Source of the DNA: Acidobacteriota bacterium
Lineage (GTDB): Bacteria; Acidobacteriota; Blastocatellia; Pyrinomonadales; Pyrinomonadaceae
Length of the DNA stretch: 64,000 nt
Direction: 5' to 3'
NCBI GenBank assembly: GCA_016715115.1
Contig: JADKBM010000011.1
Span: 992,001-1,056,000 of the forward strand
Positions 1-8,842 of this stretch are shown here, one piece after another; positions within the stretch are counted from its first letter, which is position 1, and the number at the start of each line of letters is the position of its first letter. Both the position numbers and the translations under genes were made by a program. The notes under the pieces were generated by a model. The model was not told the DNA's origin. It searched no databases and worked only from the letters and a program-made list of their open reading frames with translations.

Positions 1-39
1 TCCGTTGAGTCTGCTTTGAATCCTGGAATCGTGGAATCT

Positions 40-272
40 GGAATCCGGGTTCTTTGAAAAACCTGACGACTCGCGAAAGAACATTTGCCTTGCCGCGGGT
101 GACGCGGATCAACCTGTAGATGCGAATATCCGGGCGATCGGCGTCAGGTCCGAGATTTGGAATGTTTCGGACCTTTGCGGCCGTGGCAACGCGCCAACCC
201 GACGATCAGCGAGTCAGTACCGCCTGCGTTAGCGGGCGGGCAACCGCGGCCGCACGACGCCTAAATCCCAAC
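40..272 (+). repeat. Dispersed repeat, inverted partner at 60750-60966
   Basis: This non-coding stretch reappears in reverse complement near the right end of the window at 60750-60966, with scattered differences and a few small gaps. Both copies start next to the motif CGGGTTCTTTGAAAAACC, a variant of the motif that edges the heptanucleotide arrays. I see no credible gene in 1-473; the reading frames present here are low-complexity or shared with the other repeat copy. Confidence 0.75.
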
Positions 273-473
273 TCGGGCGCTTGGAAAAACCGACACGAAG
301 GGAAGCAAATCGCATTTTTTCCACAGATGAACACAGATTGGCTGGATGGAGCGGATTCGTTTCGACCACTAAAGATAGAAAAAGTTCTCAAGAAACGCTG
401 AGTTCGAAGTATCCTCCTGCATCCGATCTATCTGTGTTCTGTCAGAATCGGCGCCGGGACCGCCGTTAAGAAA

Positions 474-564
474 GGTTTTTCAAAGCTCCCGAATCTGGAA
501 TCCTGGAATCTGGAATCTTGAATATCTTGAATCTTGAATCTGAAATCGGGAGCTTTGAAATACC
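474..564. repeat. Heptanucleotide array with inverted ends
   Basis: An array of GGAATCT/GGAATCC-like words is framed by GGTTTTTCAAAGCTCCCG on the left (474-491) and its near-perfect inverse on the right (ending about 564, one mismatch). It is the shortest example of the design seen again at 948-1241. The bases from 565 to 728 hold no gene that I can support. Confidence 0.7.
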
Positions 565-810
565 GGCTTGAAGGAGATCGGCGGCGTTTAGCCACAGATG
601 AACACGGATCGGCGGGACAAGATCATATGTCTTTTCGACCGTAATGGCGCCGAGTTGGGCTCAAATCATCGTTTTCATCCCTACCCATCCGTGTTCTGTT
701 AAGAACGGAGTGTCGCTTCAATCAAGTAGGTTTTTCAAAGTTCCCGAAATCAAGATTCCAGAATTCCAAGGGTTCCAGACTGGGAATCCCGAATCGCGTT
801 TCAATCGCGT

Positions 811-919
811 CGAGTCGGTACCATCTGCGGTAGCGGATGGTTGAAGATCGGTTGGTATCAATACTTTGGTCCGGGATTGCCGCAGCCAACCATCCGCTAC
901 CGCAGATGGTACCGACTCG
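811..919. repeat. Long palindromic mini-element, copy 1
   Basis: Two perfectly complementary 33-bp arms (811-843 and 887-919) enclose a 43-nt loop. The arms carry ACCATCTGCGGTAGCGGATGG. Related copies lie at 13822-13927 and 32587-32695. Copy 2 shares flanking sequence on both sides, so the mobile or duplicated unit is larger than the palindrome, roughly 730-970. It contains no coding sequence and resembles a MITE or REP-type element. Confidence 0.8.
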
Positions 920-947
920 TCCCGGCCCCGAATACAAAGAACCCGTG

Positions 948-1241
948 GGTTTTTCAAAGCTCCCGAATCTGGAATCCTGGAATCCTGGAATCTGGAATCC
1001 TGGAATCTGGAATCCTGAATCCTGGAATCCTGGAATCTGGAATCCTGGAATCCTGGAATCCTGGAATCTGGAATCCTGGAATCTGGAATCCTGGAATCTG
1101 GAATCCTGGAATCTGGAATCCTGGAATCTGGAATCCTGGAATCTGGAATCCTGAATCCTGAATCCTGAATCCTGAATCCTGGAATCTGGAATCCCGGAAT
1201 CCTGGAATCCTGGAATCCTGGAATCGGGAGCTTTGAAAAAC
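948..1241. repeat. Long heptanucleotide GGAATC array with inverted ends
   Basis: About 30 words of GGAATCT (7 nt) and GGAATCCT (8 nt) fill this stretch. It opens with GGTTTTTCAAAGCTCCCG (948-965) and closes with the inverse motif (1224-1241), so the array is a bounded unit. Long reading frames across it are repeat artefacts (Trp-Asn-Pro-Gly-like). The array ends next to the decayed IS5-family element. Confidence 0.85.
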
Positions 1242-1409
1242 TTGGTTAGAAAGCGGCCCGGTTCCTTTTCTTGATTTTTTTGAAAGTGGGTCGTTTTCTT
1301 TTCATGTTTTTTCCGTCTTTCGCCCCCGTTTCTGATCTATTTTTCGGATTCTGGCGGCATTCTCGGCGATTTCGATCGATTTTCGCAATCGATTTCGCCC
1401 GGTTTTCGT

Positions 1410-2409
1410 TCAGAAGGCGCACTTCTGCTTGAGTATGAAGTCGGCTCTCAGCACGTTGTACACAGTACACCACATCTGGAATCTCAGCGTGTTCCTGGCG
1501 ATGTTCCTGGCCCCCATCACCGTTACTTTCAGTTTCTTCCTCATGAATCCGAACGCATGTTCGACCACCCTTCGCACTCTGGATTTCTTCGCGTTCTTCC
1601 GTTTCTGGCGATTCGTCAGCGGTGTCGCCCGAGCCGCCTTGTCGAGCACTCCGTAATATATTCCGACCTCCCGCGCCGCCCTCTTGGCCGCCTGAATAGG
1701 ATATCCCTTGTCTGCCCAGACGCTCCGTTCGTCTCCGCTCATCATCTCGTGCAGCCGTTCGTGGTCGTGAACGTTCGCCGGCGTCAGTTCGCACTTGCGG
1801 ATGATCTTGCTGCCCTCGTCCATACCGATGTGGCCCTTGTAGCCGAAGTGTTTCTTCCCGCCCTGAGAGGTTCCCGCCGCGTCCGCGTCCAGCTGCCGGC
1901 TCTCCTTCGCCTTCTCCCGCTTCTCCTTCGTCATCGGCCGGTTCGCACTCTGGATGAGCGTCGCGTCGATGATCGTTCCCCCTTTTCAGGATCAGTCCCC
2001 GCTCGTCGATCTGACTCAGGATCTGTTCGAAGATCTTCTGCATCAGCCCCGCCTTCACTAGTTTCTCCTTGAACTTCCAGAAGGTCGTGAAATCTGGGAT
2101 CTCCTCGTCATACCCCAACCCCACGAACTGCTGGAACGACAGGCGGTCCGCCAACTGGTCCTCAAGCTCCTCGTCGCTCAGATTGAACGCGTGCTGCAGA
2201 AACAGCATCTTCAGCTTGACCTCGAACGACACCGGCGGCCTCCCGCCCCGTCCCTCGCGCGTCCGGTCCAACTGCTCGACGATCTTAACCAATGCTTCCC
2301 AGTCCACCAGCTTGCCGATCGACTCCAAGGTCCCGACCGCACGGCTCGTCTTCTTCCGTCTCGACAACGTCAGCATCGCATCCATCAAAGTAAGTTGCTT
2401 CTGTTTCAT
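1410..2409 (-). pseudogene. IS5-family transposase, frameshifted
   Basis: The first part (2409 down to about 1980) encodes an IS5-type N-terminal DNA-binding region, including the LSFQQFVGL segment typical of the family. The catalytic part continues in the next frame and contains the IIDATLI and WADKGY aspartate motifs and a C-terminal VEHAFGFMRKK segment supplying the glutamate. The two parts join at a run of four A and five G near 1980-1988 and need a +1 shift. Known IS5-family programmed shifts are -1, so decay or a homopolymer error is more likely than a programmed event. I could not define terminal inverted repeats. The non-coding 3' side (1246-1409) is probably the element end. Confidence 0.85.
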
Positions 2410-2567
2410 GTAACTATTATATAATACAACGAGTTACAGGTACAGCCCAAGGTCCGTCAATGGAGAAATTCCGACGGCGCTGCGTCCAAATCATCGCCTT
2501 ACTGTCCTAATTCAAATCCGGATACCGTCATCCAATCGACCAACCGAAACCAACCTCGAAAAGGTGA

Positions 2568-2713
2568 GGTTTTTCAAAGTTCCCGAATCTGGAATCCTGA
2601 ATCCTGGAATCCTGGAATCTGGAATCTTGGAATCTGGAATCTGGAATCCTGGAATCTGGAATCCTGGAATCCTGGAATCCTGGAATCTGGAATCCTGGAA
2701 TCTGGAATCCTGG
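2568..2713. repeat. Heptanucleotide GGAATC array
   Basis: The array opens with GGTTTTTCAAAGTTCCCG (2568-2585) followed by GGAATCY words. No inverted closing motif is found; the array ends about 20 bp from the stop codon of the Uma2-type gene. The gap 2410-2567 between it and the transposase holds nothing I recognise. Confidence 0.8.
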
Positions 2714-2734
2714 TCCCTGTCAAAACTCCGATAC

Positions 2735-3307
2735 CTACGCCTCGAACCGAATTTGCGAGTAGATCTCGCTGAGGGCGATCTTGCAATTTATCGAATCGAG
2801 CGAGATAACGTCGTCGCGGAGCGAATAGATCTTGTAGATCCACTGGTTTATCGTCTGTTTGTGGTAATGTTCGACACGCATTTCCTCTTCTTTTACGAGA
2901 ACTATCTCCTTTATGCTGTCGATGGCGAGATACCGGTCGAGTTTCTCGGTCTTGTCCTGATGCAACGTCGCCCGTGACATGATCTCGACGATGACCGTCG
3001 GATTCGTCAAGATATCAAGTTCCTTGCCCTCAAAGGACGGCTCGCCGCTGACAACGATGACGTCCGGATAGCAGTAGTTGTTGGGCGACATCTTGACGCG
3101 CATATCATTGACGTAAACCTCTTTCCCCTGCCCCCGAATGCGGCTGCCGATGGCGATCGTCGTATTGCTGCCGATAAGATTATGACGGCGACTCGATCCC
3201 GTCGGGCCCGACGCCCTGTCTTTTTTGCCTGAATCACGGCGTTCGAAACGCAAATAATCTTCGGCGGTGTAAATTTTCTCAGATTGCGATAAAATTTTCT
3301 CACTCAT
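2735..3307 (-). CDS. Uma2-family (DUF820) restriction-endonuclease-like protein
   Basis: The 190-residue product matches the Uma2/DUF820 family, which has a PD-(D/E)xK nuclease fold and unclear cellular role. Visible family features are YTAEDYLRFER at the N-terminus, SRRHNLIGSN, VNDMRVKMS, YCYPDVIVV with the core aspartate, and VIVEIMSRATLHQDK with the glutamate. The stretch between FER and SRRHN normally carries a KHEY..GEI..M.G segment; here it is replaced by a shorter unrelated sequence, suggesting a small compensated deletion that may damage folding. The start is supported by AAGGA upstream of the ATG. The 3' end abuts a repeat array. Such genes are often multicopy and mobile. Confidence 0.75.
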   Translation of the reverse strand: MSEKILSQSEKIYTAEDYLRFERRDSGKKDRASGPTGSSRRHNLIGSNTTIAIGSRIRGQGKEVYVNDMRVKMSPNNYCYPDVIVVSGEPSFEGKELDILTNPTVIVEIMSRATLHQDKTEKLDRYLAIDSIKEIVLVKEEEMRVEHYHKQTINQWIYKIYSLRDDVISLDSINCKIALSEIYSQIRFEA

Positions 3308-3439
3308 ATTTCTAGTGTTCCTTGATCGAAAAGTTATTTGGTCGGGGTCGTAGAAAGATTCTTGGACAAACTACTTCGAAAGTTTGGATAGGTGATTATA
3401 GACTTTCTGAGGACGCATTTAAACATCTTTATTCACTTT

Positions 3440-4468
3440 ATGAAATTGAACGAAATTGCTTCGCTGACGAAGTCCGTGATCGATCGCGGCGACGGGAATC
3501 TTGAAATTACGGGAGCCACCGGGCTTGAACTCGCGGGGGAGGGCGACGTGACGTTTCTGGCGAACCCCAAATACAAGCCGCTGATCAAGAAAACACGCGC
3601 ATCGGCGATCATTTTGAATGAAACGGAGCAGATCGACCGGACAGACATTGCGGTCTTGCGGACCAAGGACGCGTACCTCGCATATACCCGCGTGCTCCGA
3701 ACCCTTCTTCCGGATTCGCCGGTCCGGTCGGGGATTCATCCTTCGGCCGTAGTCCACACCTCGGCACGCGTTTCGGCGACGGCCGAGGTTATGGCGAATG
3801 CGGTAATCGGGGAGAATTGCGAGATCGGCGAGGGCGTGAAGATCTTTCCGAACGTCACCGTTTACGACGGAGCGAAGGTCGGGGCGGGTTCGGTACTGCA
3901 TTCTGGCGTTTCGGTTCGCGAAGACTGCGAGATCGGCGAGCGATGCGTGGTTCACAACAATTCGACGATCGGCTCCGATGGCTTCGGCTACGCCAGGGAC
4001 GAGGAACGCCGTTGGCTCAAGATCCCGCAAGTCGGGCGCGTGGTACTCGAAGACGATGTCGAGATCGGCGCGAATTCCGCGATCGACCGCGCGTCGGTGG
4101 GCGAAACGCGCATCAAAAGCGGTGCAAAGATCGATAATCTCGTCCAGATCGGCCATTCCTGTATAGTCGGCGATGACGCGTTGATCTGTTCGCAGACAGG
4201 GCTTGCCGGAAGCTCCGTGATCGGCAAACGCGTCATACTCGCCGGCCAGGTCGGGATCGCCGGACATCTCACGGTCGGCGACGATGCCGTTTTGACGGCC
4301 AAATCCGCCACCTCGCACGATGTTGAACCGGGCAAGATGATCTCCGGAGTTCCGGGATTCGACAATCGCGATTGGCTTCGCTCGACGGCCGCCTTTCGCC
4401 GGCTCGGCGAGATCGCCCGGACCGTCCGCGATCTCGAGAAGAAAGTATCGAAGCTGTTGGGCGAGTGA
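3440..4468 (+). CDS. lpxD: UDP-3-O-acylglucosamine N-acyltransferase
   Basis: The 342-residue product is LpxD, which transfers the second 3-hydroxyacyl chain in lipid A synthesis, so the organism has a lipopolysaccharide-type outer membrane. An N-terminal uridine-binding domain (about residues 1-100) is followed by a left-handed beta-helix of hexapeptide repeats (about 105-310). The catalytic histidine in VQIGHSC falls at residue 239, the E. coli position. The C-terminal helix (LGEIARTVRDLEKKV) is also typical. I chose the ATG at 3440 because it begins the family N-terminus; an in-frame start at 3392 adds non-homologous residues. No strong ribosome-binding site is visible. The gene converges on the S41 homologue. 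Confidence 0.93.
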   Translation: MKLNEIASLTKSVIDRGDGNLEITGATGLELAGEGDVTFLANPKYKPLIKKTRASAIILNETEQIDRTDIAVLRTKDAYLAYTRVLRTLLPDSPVRSGIHPSAVVHTSARVSATAEVMANAVIGENCEIGEGVKIFPNVTVYDGAKVGAGSVLHSGVSVREDCEIGERCVVHNNSTIGSDGFGYARDEERRWLKIPQVGRVVLEDDVEIGANSAIDRASVGETRIKSGAKIDNLVQIGHSCIVGDDALICSQTGLAGSSVIGKRVILAGQVGIAGHLTVGDDAVLTAKSATSHDVEPGKMISGVPGFDNRDWLRSTAAFRRLGEIARTVRDLEKKVSKLLGE

Positions 4469-4527
4469 TCCGAAGGCAGGAAAATGCCTGATTGCTCGCG
4501 TCGGAAGACCCTACTCCAAAATTGAAA

Positions 4528-4550
4528 GAGCCGGCGATCTTCGCCGGCTC
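4528..4550 (-). terminator. Rho-independent-type terminator
   Basis: A 10-bp GC-rich stem (GAGCCGGCGA with its complement) and a 3-nt loop lie between the convergent lpxD and S41-homologue genes. On the minus strand the stem is followed by TTTCAATTTT and lies about 32 nt after the S41-homologue stop, so it probably ends that transcript. Confidence 0.7.
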
Positions 4551-4581
4551 CAATCCGAAATCAGAATTCCCTATTCCCAAC

Positions 4582-5856
4582 TCACTTGTCTTGCATCAAT
4601 TCGAGCGCCTTCTTGAGCTGAATATCTTCGAGAACCTTCGGCTGTTCGACCTTCGGCGTCGCTGTCGGCGACGGCGACGGATTCGGCTGCTGTTCGTTCT
4701 GTTCCTGCTGGTCGACGAGGTCTTCGACCTCCAACGGTTCGGGTGTTTCGGGCCGCTTTACCTCGACCGACGGCATCACGCCCGAATTCAAACGATTGTC
4801 ACCGAGAAAAGGTTTGCCTTCGGCGGAAGCCCATTTTGCTACGGTCAACAAAAGCCCGTCGCCGCTGTTCTTAAGCGTGAAAAGCTTCTGTTCCGTTCCC
4901 GCTCCGAAACTGCGTTCGCCAATGACGTCGCCGCGCTTGCGGTCAAGGATCGCCGAGGCGACGACCTCACCCGCTCCGGCGGTCGCGATATCGATCAACG
5001 CCGACATCTTTCCGTCGAAAACCGCCTTCGAAGGATCGGCCGAAAACGTTTTGATCGGTTTGCTTTCACGGCCGATGACCTGCGCCAGCGTACCGTCCTT
5101 GATGAACAAATTGGCAACGCCTACCGCCTCGTCGATCGATCCCGAAGCAACGCCGCGAAGATCGAGAATGATCTTCTGGACGCCCTGTTTCGTAAGTGAC
5201 TGGACCTGGTTTCTGATATCTTCCGCTTCGCCGGCTTCCAGACTATAAATCTTGATGACGCCGACCTTGCCGGCTTCGATACGCGACTCCGCCTTCGGGA
5301 TCGAGTAGTTGCCGCGCGCGACAGACAGCGTCTGCGGTTTCGCACCGGCTCGCAAAACACGGAGTTTGACGCTCGAACCGGCCTCACCGAGGATCAACTG
5401 CCTCGCATCATAGAGCGAAATGTCCCGGGTCGCCTTGTTCTCGATATACTCGATAATGTCGCCGGCCTTTAATCCAGCCTTGTCCGCCGGCGAGTCTTTG
5501 ATCACGGAAACCACGTAAAGATAGGAAGAGTTCGACGAGAACTCGGCTCCGACTCCGGCAAGCGTGTTTTGCTTGTTCGCCTGAAAATCCTTGACCTGTT
5601 CGGCGGTCAGATAGGACGAATACGGGTCGAGCGACGACGGAAGTCCGCGCAGAGCGCCGCCACGGACGCGATCCATCGACGGTTCATCGACATAGTCATT
5701 CTGAATATGCTGCAGGACCGATTCGAAAATCCGCATCTGGGCGCCGACGTCGTTGACAGGTTGCTGCGCGAACGAACCCAGGATACCGCCAAGGAGCGCG
5801 TACGAAGCGATTGCGGCCGAAAGAAAAGCGATGATAATTTTTCCGCGAAATGACAT
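4582..5856 (-). CDS. S41 C-terminal-processing peptidase homologue, predicted inactive
   Basis: The 424-residue protein has the CtpA/Prc layout: signal anchor (about 6-30), N-terminal helical region with the LDPYSSYL motif (about 76-83), PDZ domain (about 95-180) and S41 core (about 190-360), then a Pro/Gln/Glu-rich tail. In active CTPs the nucleophile lies in a TASASE-like motif and the general-base Lys in FGKG, 25 residues later. Here the motifs read TAGAGE (Gly294) and FGAG (Ala319), exactly 25 apart, so both dyad residues are missing. The usual DLRGNPGG is also changed to DLRGVASG. I infer a pseudoprotease that may bind periplasmic C-termini. The start at 5856 gives a proper signal sequence; a longer in-frame start lacks support. 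Confidence 0.85.
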   Translation of the reverse strand: MSFRGKIIIAFLSAAIASYALLGGILGSFAQQPVNDVGAQMRIFESVLQHIQNDYVDEPSMDRVRGGALRGLPSSLDPYSSYLTAEQVKDFQANKQNTLAGVGAEFSSNSSYLYVVSVIKDSPADKAGLKAGDIIEYIENKATRDISLYDARQLILGEAGSSVKLRVLRAGAKPQTLSVARGNYSIPKAESRIEAGKVGVIKIYSLEAGEAEDIRNQVQSLTKQGVQKIILDLRGVASGSIDEAVGVANLFIKDGTLAQVIGRESKPIKTFSADPSKAVFDGKMSALIDIATAGAGEVVASAILDRKRGDVIGERSFGAGTEQKLFTLKNSGDGLLLTVAKWASAEGKPFLGDNRLNSGVMPSVEVKRPETPEPLEVEDLVDQQEQNEQQPNPSPSPTATPKVEQPKVLEDIQLKKALELMQDK

Positions 5857-5966
5857 AATGCTTGACGTGTAAATCGTTACCGGATAATCGTTGATTGTTT
5901 CGGTCAATACTGCAAACAATTCACAATCAACCGAAGTCTTACGATTATCTATTATCCAGGGTTTCC

Positions 5967-6464
5967 GTGCAACGAAAAGAAATTACTAATTCCGATGCGT
6001 TTACAGATATTTCTCGCGCTCCAGAGAGCGGGCGGATCGTCGCGCTCGACATTGGAACCCGGAATGTCGGCGTCGCCGTCTGCGACGAACTCCAGTTCAC
6101 CGTGCGCGCCCTCCGGACGATCAAGAGAACGAACTGGAAAGCGCTCCTCGCGGAGACACGGAAGTTGCTAAGCGAGTTTGATGCCGGCGCCTTGGTTTTG
6201 GGTTTGCCATTGAACTTTGACGGCAGCGAAAGCGAAATGTCCGCCGATGCGCGGCGGCTCGCGAGAAACTATTCATTGTCGATCGAAGTTCCGGTCTTTC
6301 TGCAGGACGAACGCGTTTCGTCTATCGCCGCGCGCGAGAATCTTTACGAACGCGGGCTCAGCTTGAAAGAGATCTTCAAGAAAGTTGACGCCGAGGCGGC
6401 CGCGATAATTCTCTCGGACTTCCTCGACGTCAAGCGCAACCTCACTTCTTCATCAGCACCGTGA
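5967..6464 (+). CDS. ruvX: YqgF/RuvX-family Holliday junction resolvase-like nuclease
   Basis: The product (165 residues from the GTG start) carries the family motifs ALDIGTRNVGVAVCD, ALVLGLPLNFDGSES and FLQDERVSS, which supply the acidic RNase H-fold active site. In E. coli YqgF acts in pre-16S rRNA processing; other members resolve Holliday junctions. I prefer GTG at 5967 because CAGGG lies a few bases upstream and upstream in-frame residues look non-homologous. It is transcribed away from the S41 homologue, sharing the 5857-5966 intergenic region. Its 3' end overlaps that of the convergent acylase gene by 23 bp. Confidence 0.88.
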   Translation: MQRKEITNSDAFTDISRAPESGRIVALDIGTRNVGVAVCDELQFTVRALRTIKRTNWKALLAETRKLLSEFDAGALVLGLPLNFDGSESEMSADARRLARNYSLSIEVPVFLQDERVSSIAARENLYERGLSLKEIFKKVDAEAAAIILSDFLDVKRNLTSSSAP

Positions 6465-8787
6465 CGCTTTTGGCCGCCGCGTTGACCGCGTTGGGAGTGA
6501 AAGGAAAGATCATCGGGGTTCCCGTCCGCCACGCTTCGAACTGGTCCTTCCAATGCGGACTCGCCGGATCGCCGGATTCTCCGAGGGGTATGACGTGCCG
6601 CGTCGCGTCCCAATTCCCGGGGCTGGCGATCTGCCGCATCGAAACGTACGAACCGACGTTCGGTGTCTGGCCGCTGCCGTTGACGTTATTGAAACGCAAA
6701 GCGAACTGACCGCCGATGAGCGGAGCAACTGCCAGCGGATGCTGGAAATTCGCGGTAAAAACATCGCCCCAACGCCATTTCGAGTCATCGGCGCCGAGAC
6801 GTTTTGCCAGCGCCGTTCTTGATTCCGAATCACACGCCTTCAAAAGTCCGTCGTAGCCTGCAAACTGCTTTGGCAGCCAACGGGCGGAGTTTTCCTTCAA
6901 GACCCAGTAAAGAAGGCGTTCGCGCACGAGGAAAGACGGAACCGGTTTGTTGTCGTCGGCAATCTTCGACGCGACGCAATTCCTGATCTCGTTGACGAGC
7001 ACCGCCGCCTTTGAGTCAGCAACGGTTCGGCCGTCCCAACCGCGAAGCACCGCCATAGTCTCCGGCGAGGCTGCCGCGCGATCGACGATCTCGCGCGCGA
7101 GATAGGAAAACGGAATGCTGAAAACGTCATGCTGAACATCGCGGACGTCGTTCATTGATACCTTCGTATTCGCCTTCAACAAATCGTAGATCCGGCGCGC
7201 CCGCCAAGGATTTGCAGCATCGCGCGCAAGCAAGTCGAAATATTTGTATGAGCTTCCGACGATCCGCTGATTGGCGGTGACAATGAAACCTTCGGGCGGG
7301 TTGTAGAGATTCGGCAGTTCTTCAAACGGCACGTAGCCGACCCAATCGCCGGCGCCGGTCGATCCGTCGTATGGCAAGGCTCCGGTTCCGGTGCGCCGGA
7401 TCGGAACGCGCCCGGCGGCGTACCAGCCGATGTTTCCGGCGACGTCCGCATATACGAAGTTCTGCATCGCGCCGCCGTAAGTTCTGAGCGATGCCTGAAA
7501 GTCTTTCCAGTTTTTCGCCCGATTGAGGCGAAAGAAGGCTTCGAATTCCTGATTCTTCGGATCTCGCGCGGTCCATTTGAGCGCGAATTTCTGACCGACC
7601 TCGTCGGTAATGACGACCCCGTTTCGAGTTTCAAGGACCTCGTAAACTTCGGTTTCGGTCTCCGGCTTGAAAGGGTTCGTTCGAACCCTGATCTCTTCCC
7701 TTCTGACGTTCGGCGCGACGAAACCCTTTTCCGTCTTGTACTTGCCTTCGCCGTTAAACTCCTCGCGATAAAGATCCTGAACATCCGGACCGACGTTGGT
7801 CGCGCCCCACGCGATCGACTCGTTGTGCCCGAGAACGATTCCCGGAACGCCCGGGAAAGTCACTCCGGACGCGCGCATTGCCGGCGTCGACAGATGCGAG
7901 AGATACCAGATTCCCGGCGCCGCCGGCTGAAGATGCGGATCGTTCGCGAGCAGCGCCTTGCCGTCGAGCGTGCGTTTGCCCGAGATGACCCAGTTGTTGC
8001 TTGCCGCCAGATCTTCGGCGTAAAGCCCGACGCGCTGGAGCGAAGACCTTCGCAGTTCGTCTTCGCGTTCCGCGAGCTTCAGAGCAGATGCGACGGCCAC
8101 CGGCGAAGTCGTTTGTTGCGTGTAAACGGCGCGACCGCCTGAATCCTTGCCGTACAGAACGACGTCCTGCGGCGTGATCTGATTCGTCAGGTCGCTGAAC
8201 TTCTCTTGCGGTAGTGACTGAAGCGACGCGCGGATCAGATCCTGACGCCAGGTCGAGCTCAGCGCGTCGGCAAGGATCTTGCCGACGGCAACGGTGTCGG
8301 TCGGTTTCCATTCACGCGGCCGATACTGCAGAATTTTGAACTCGATCGGGAGTTTATCGTCGGCAAGCGTCGCAATGTATGCGTTCACCCCGCGCGAGTA
8401 ATCTTCAAGCGCCTTTTTCAAACCCGGATCAAGCGTCGACATACTTTCTTCGGCGATCTTCGCAAAACCGTAACGCCTCCAGCGTTTGTCTTCCTCCAGC
8501 ACCTGTTTGCCAAAGATCTCCGCGAGTTCGCCGCGGGCGACGCGGCGCAGAAAATCCATTTGCCACAAGCGGTCCGACGCGGTCACAAAGCCCTGCGCGA
8601 AATAAAGATCGGCATCATTCGTTGCCTCGATATAAGGGATCGCACGTTCGTCGCGACGAACGGTGACCTTGCTTTGAATGCCGTCAACCAAGAGCGTTGC
8701 ATCGGCCCGGACGGCGACGGTCTGGCCAAACGCAGGGATGGTAAGCAACGAGATGAAAAGGGCGATAAAAGGATTTTTGACTTTCAT
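6442..8787 (-). CDS. Penicillin acylase-family Ntn hydrolase
   Basis: The 781-residue precursor has a signal peptide (about 1-22) and a penicillin amidase domain over nearly its whole length. The family cleaves itself to expose an N-terminal serine; that site is visible as AASNNWVISG with the nucleophile at Ser263. The precursor would give an alpha chain of about 240 residues, a spacer, and a beta chain of about 520 residues. The segments LLANDPHLQ and PGVPGIVLGHNESIAWG are family hallmarks. Substrates range from penicillin to N-acyl-homoserine lactones and cyclic lipopeptides, so the natural substrate is unknown; a periplasmic amidase is the safe call. Confidence 0.9.
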   Translation of the reverse strand: MKVKNPFIALFISLLTIPAFGQTVAVRADATLLVDGIQSKVTVRRDERAIPYIEATNDADLYFAQGFVTASDRLWQMDFLRRVARGELAEIFGKQVLEEDKRWRRYGFAKIAEESMSTLDPGLKKALEDYSRGVNAYIATLADDKLPIEFKILQYRPREWKPTDTVAVGKILADALSSTWRQDLIRASLQSLPQEKFSDLTNQITPQDVVLYGKDSGGRAVYTQQTTSPVAVASALKLAEREDELRRSSLQRVGLYAEDLAASNNWVISGKRTLDGKALLANDPHLQPAAPGIWYLSHLSTPAMRASGVTFPGVPGIVLGHNESIAWGATNVGPDVQDLYREEFNGEGKYKTEKGFVAPNVRREEIRVRTNPFKPETETEVYEVLETRNGVVITDEVGQKFALKWTARDPKNQEFEAFFRLNRAKNWKDFQASLRTYGGAMQNFVYADVAGNIGWYAAGRVPIRRTGTGALPYDGSTGAGDWVGYVPFEELPNLYNPPEGFIVTANQRIVGSSYKYFDLLARDAANPWRARRIYDLLKANTKVSMNDVRDVQHDVFSIPFSYLAREIVDRAAASPETMAVLRGWDGRTVADSKAAVLVNEIRNCVASKIADDNKPVPSFLVRERLLYWVLKENSARWLPKQFAGYDGLLKACDSESRTALAKRLGADDSKWRWGDVFTANFQHPLAVAPLIGGQFALRFNNVNGSGQTPNVGSYVSMRQIASPGNWDATRHVIPLGESGDPASPHWKDQFEAWRTGTPMIFPFTPNAVNAAAKSVTVLMKK

Positions 8788-8842
8788 ATTCGATCTGTGA
8801 ATTTACTATTTTGAGCTTTCAATTTAACATTTAGTAGCTTGT

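Noticed and set aside
837..1161. Long open frames rich in Trp-Asn-Pro-Gly or Leu-Glu-Ser
   Set aside because: They are translations of the GGAATC array with no start signal or homologue.
948..1241. Possible CRISPR array from regular repeats
   Set aside because: Words are 7-8 bp with no spacers of 25-40 bp and no cas genes; it is a heptanucleotide array.
1246..1409. C-terminal extension of the first IS5 transposase frame
   Set aside because: After the frame change this frame is out of register; the real catalytic part is in the neighbouring frame and ends at 1410.
1978..1990. Programmed frameshift in the IS5-type transposase
   Set aside because: The shift needed is +1, unlike the usual -1, and no clear stimulatory structure is seen; decay or a sequencing error is simpler.
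4269..4580. Minus-strand frames inside lpxD
   Set aside because: They are shadows of a well-supported gene on the plus strand.
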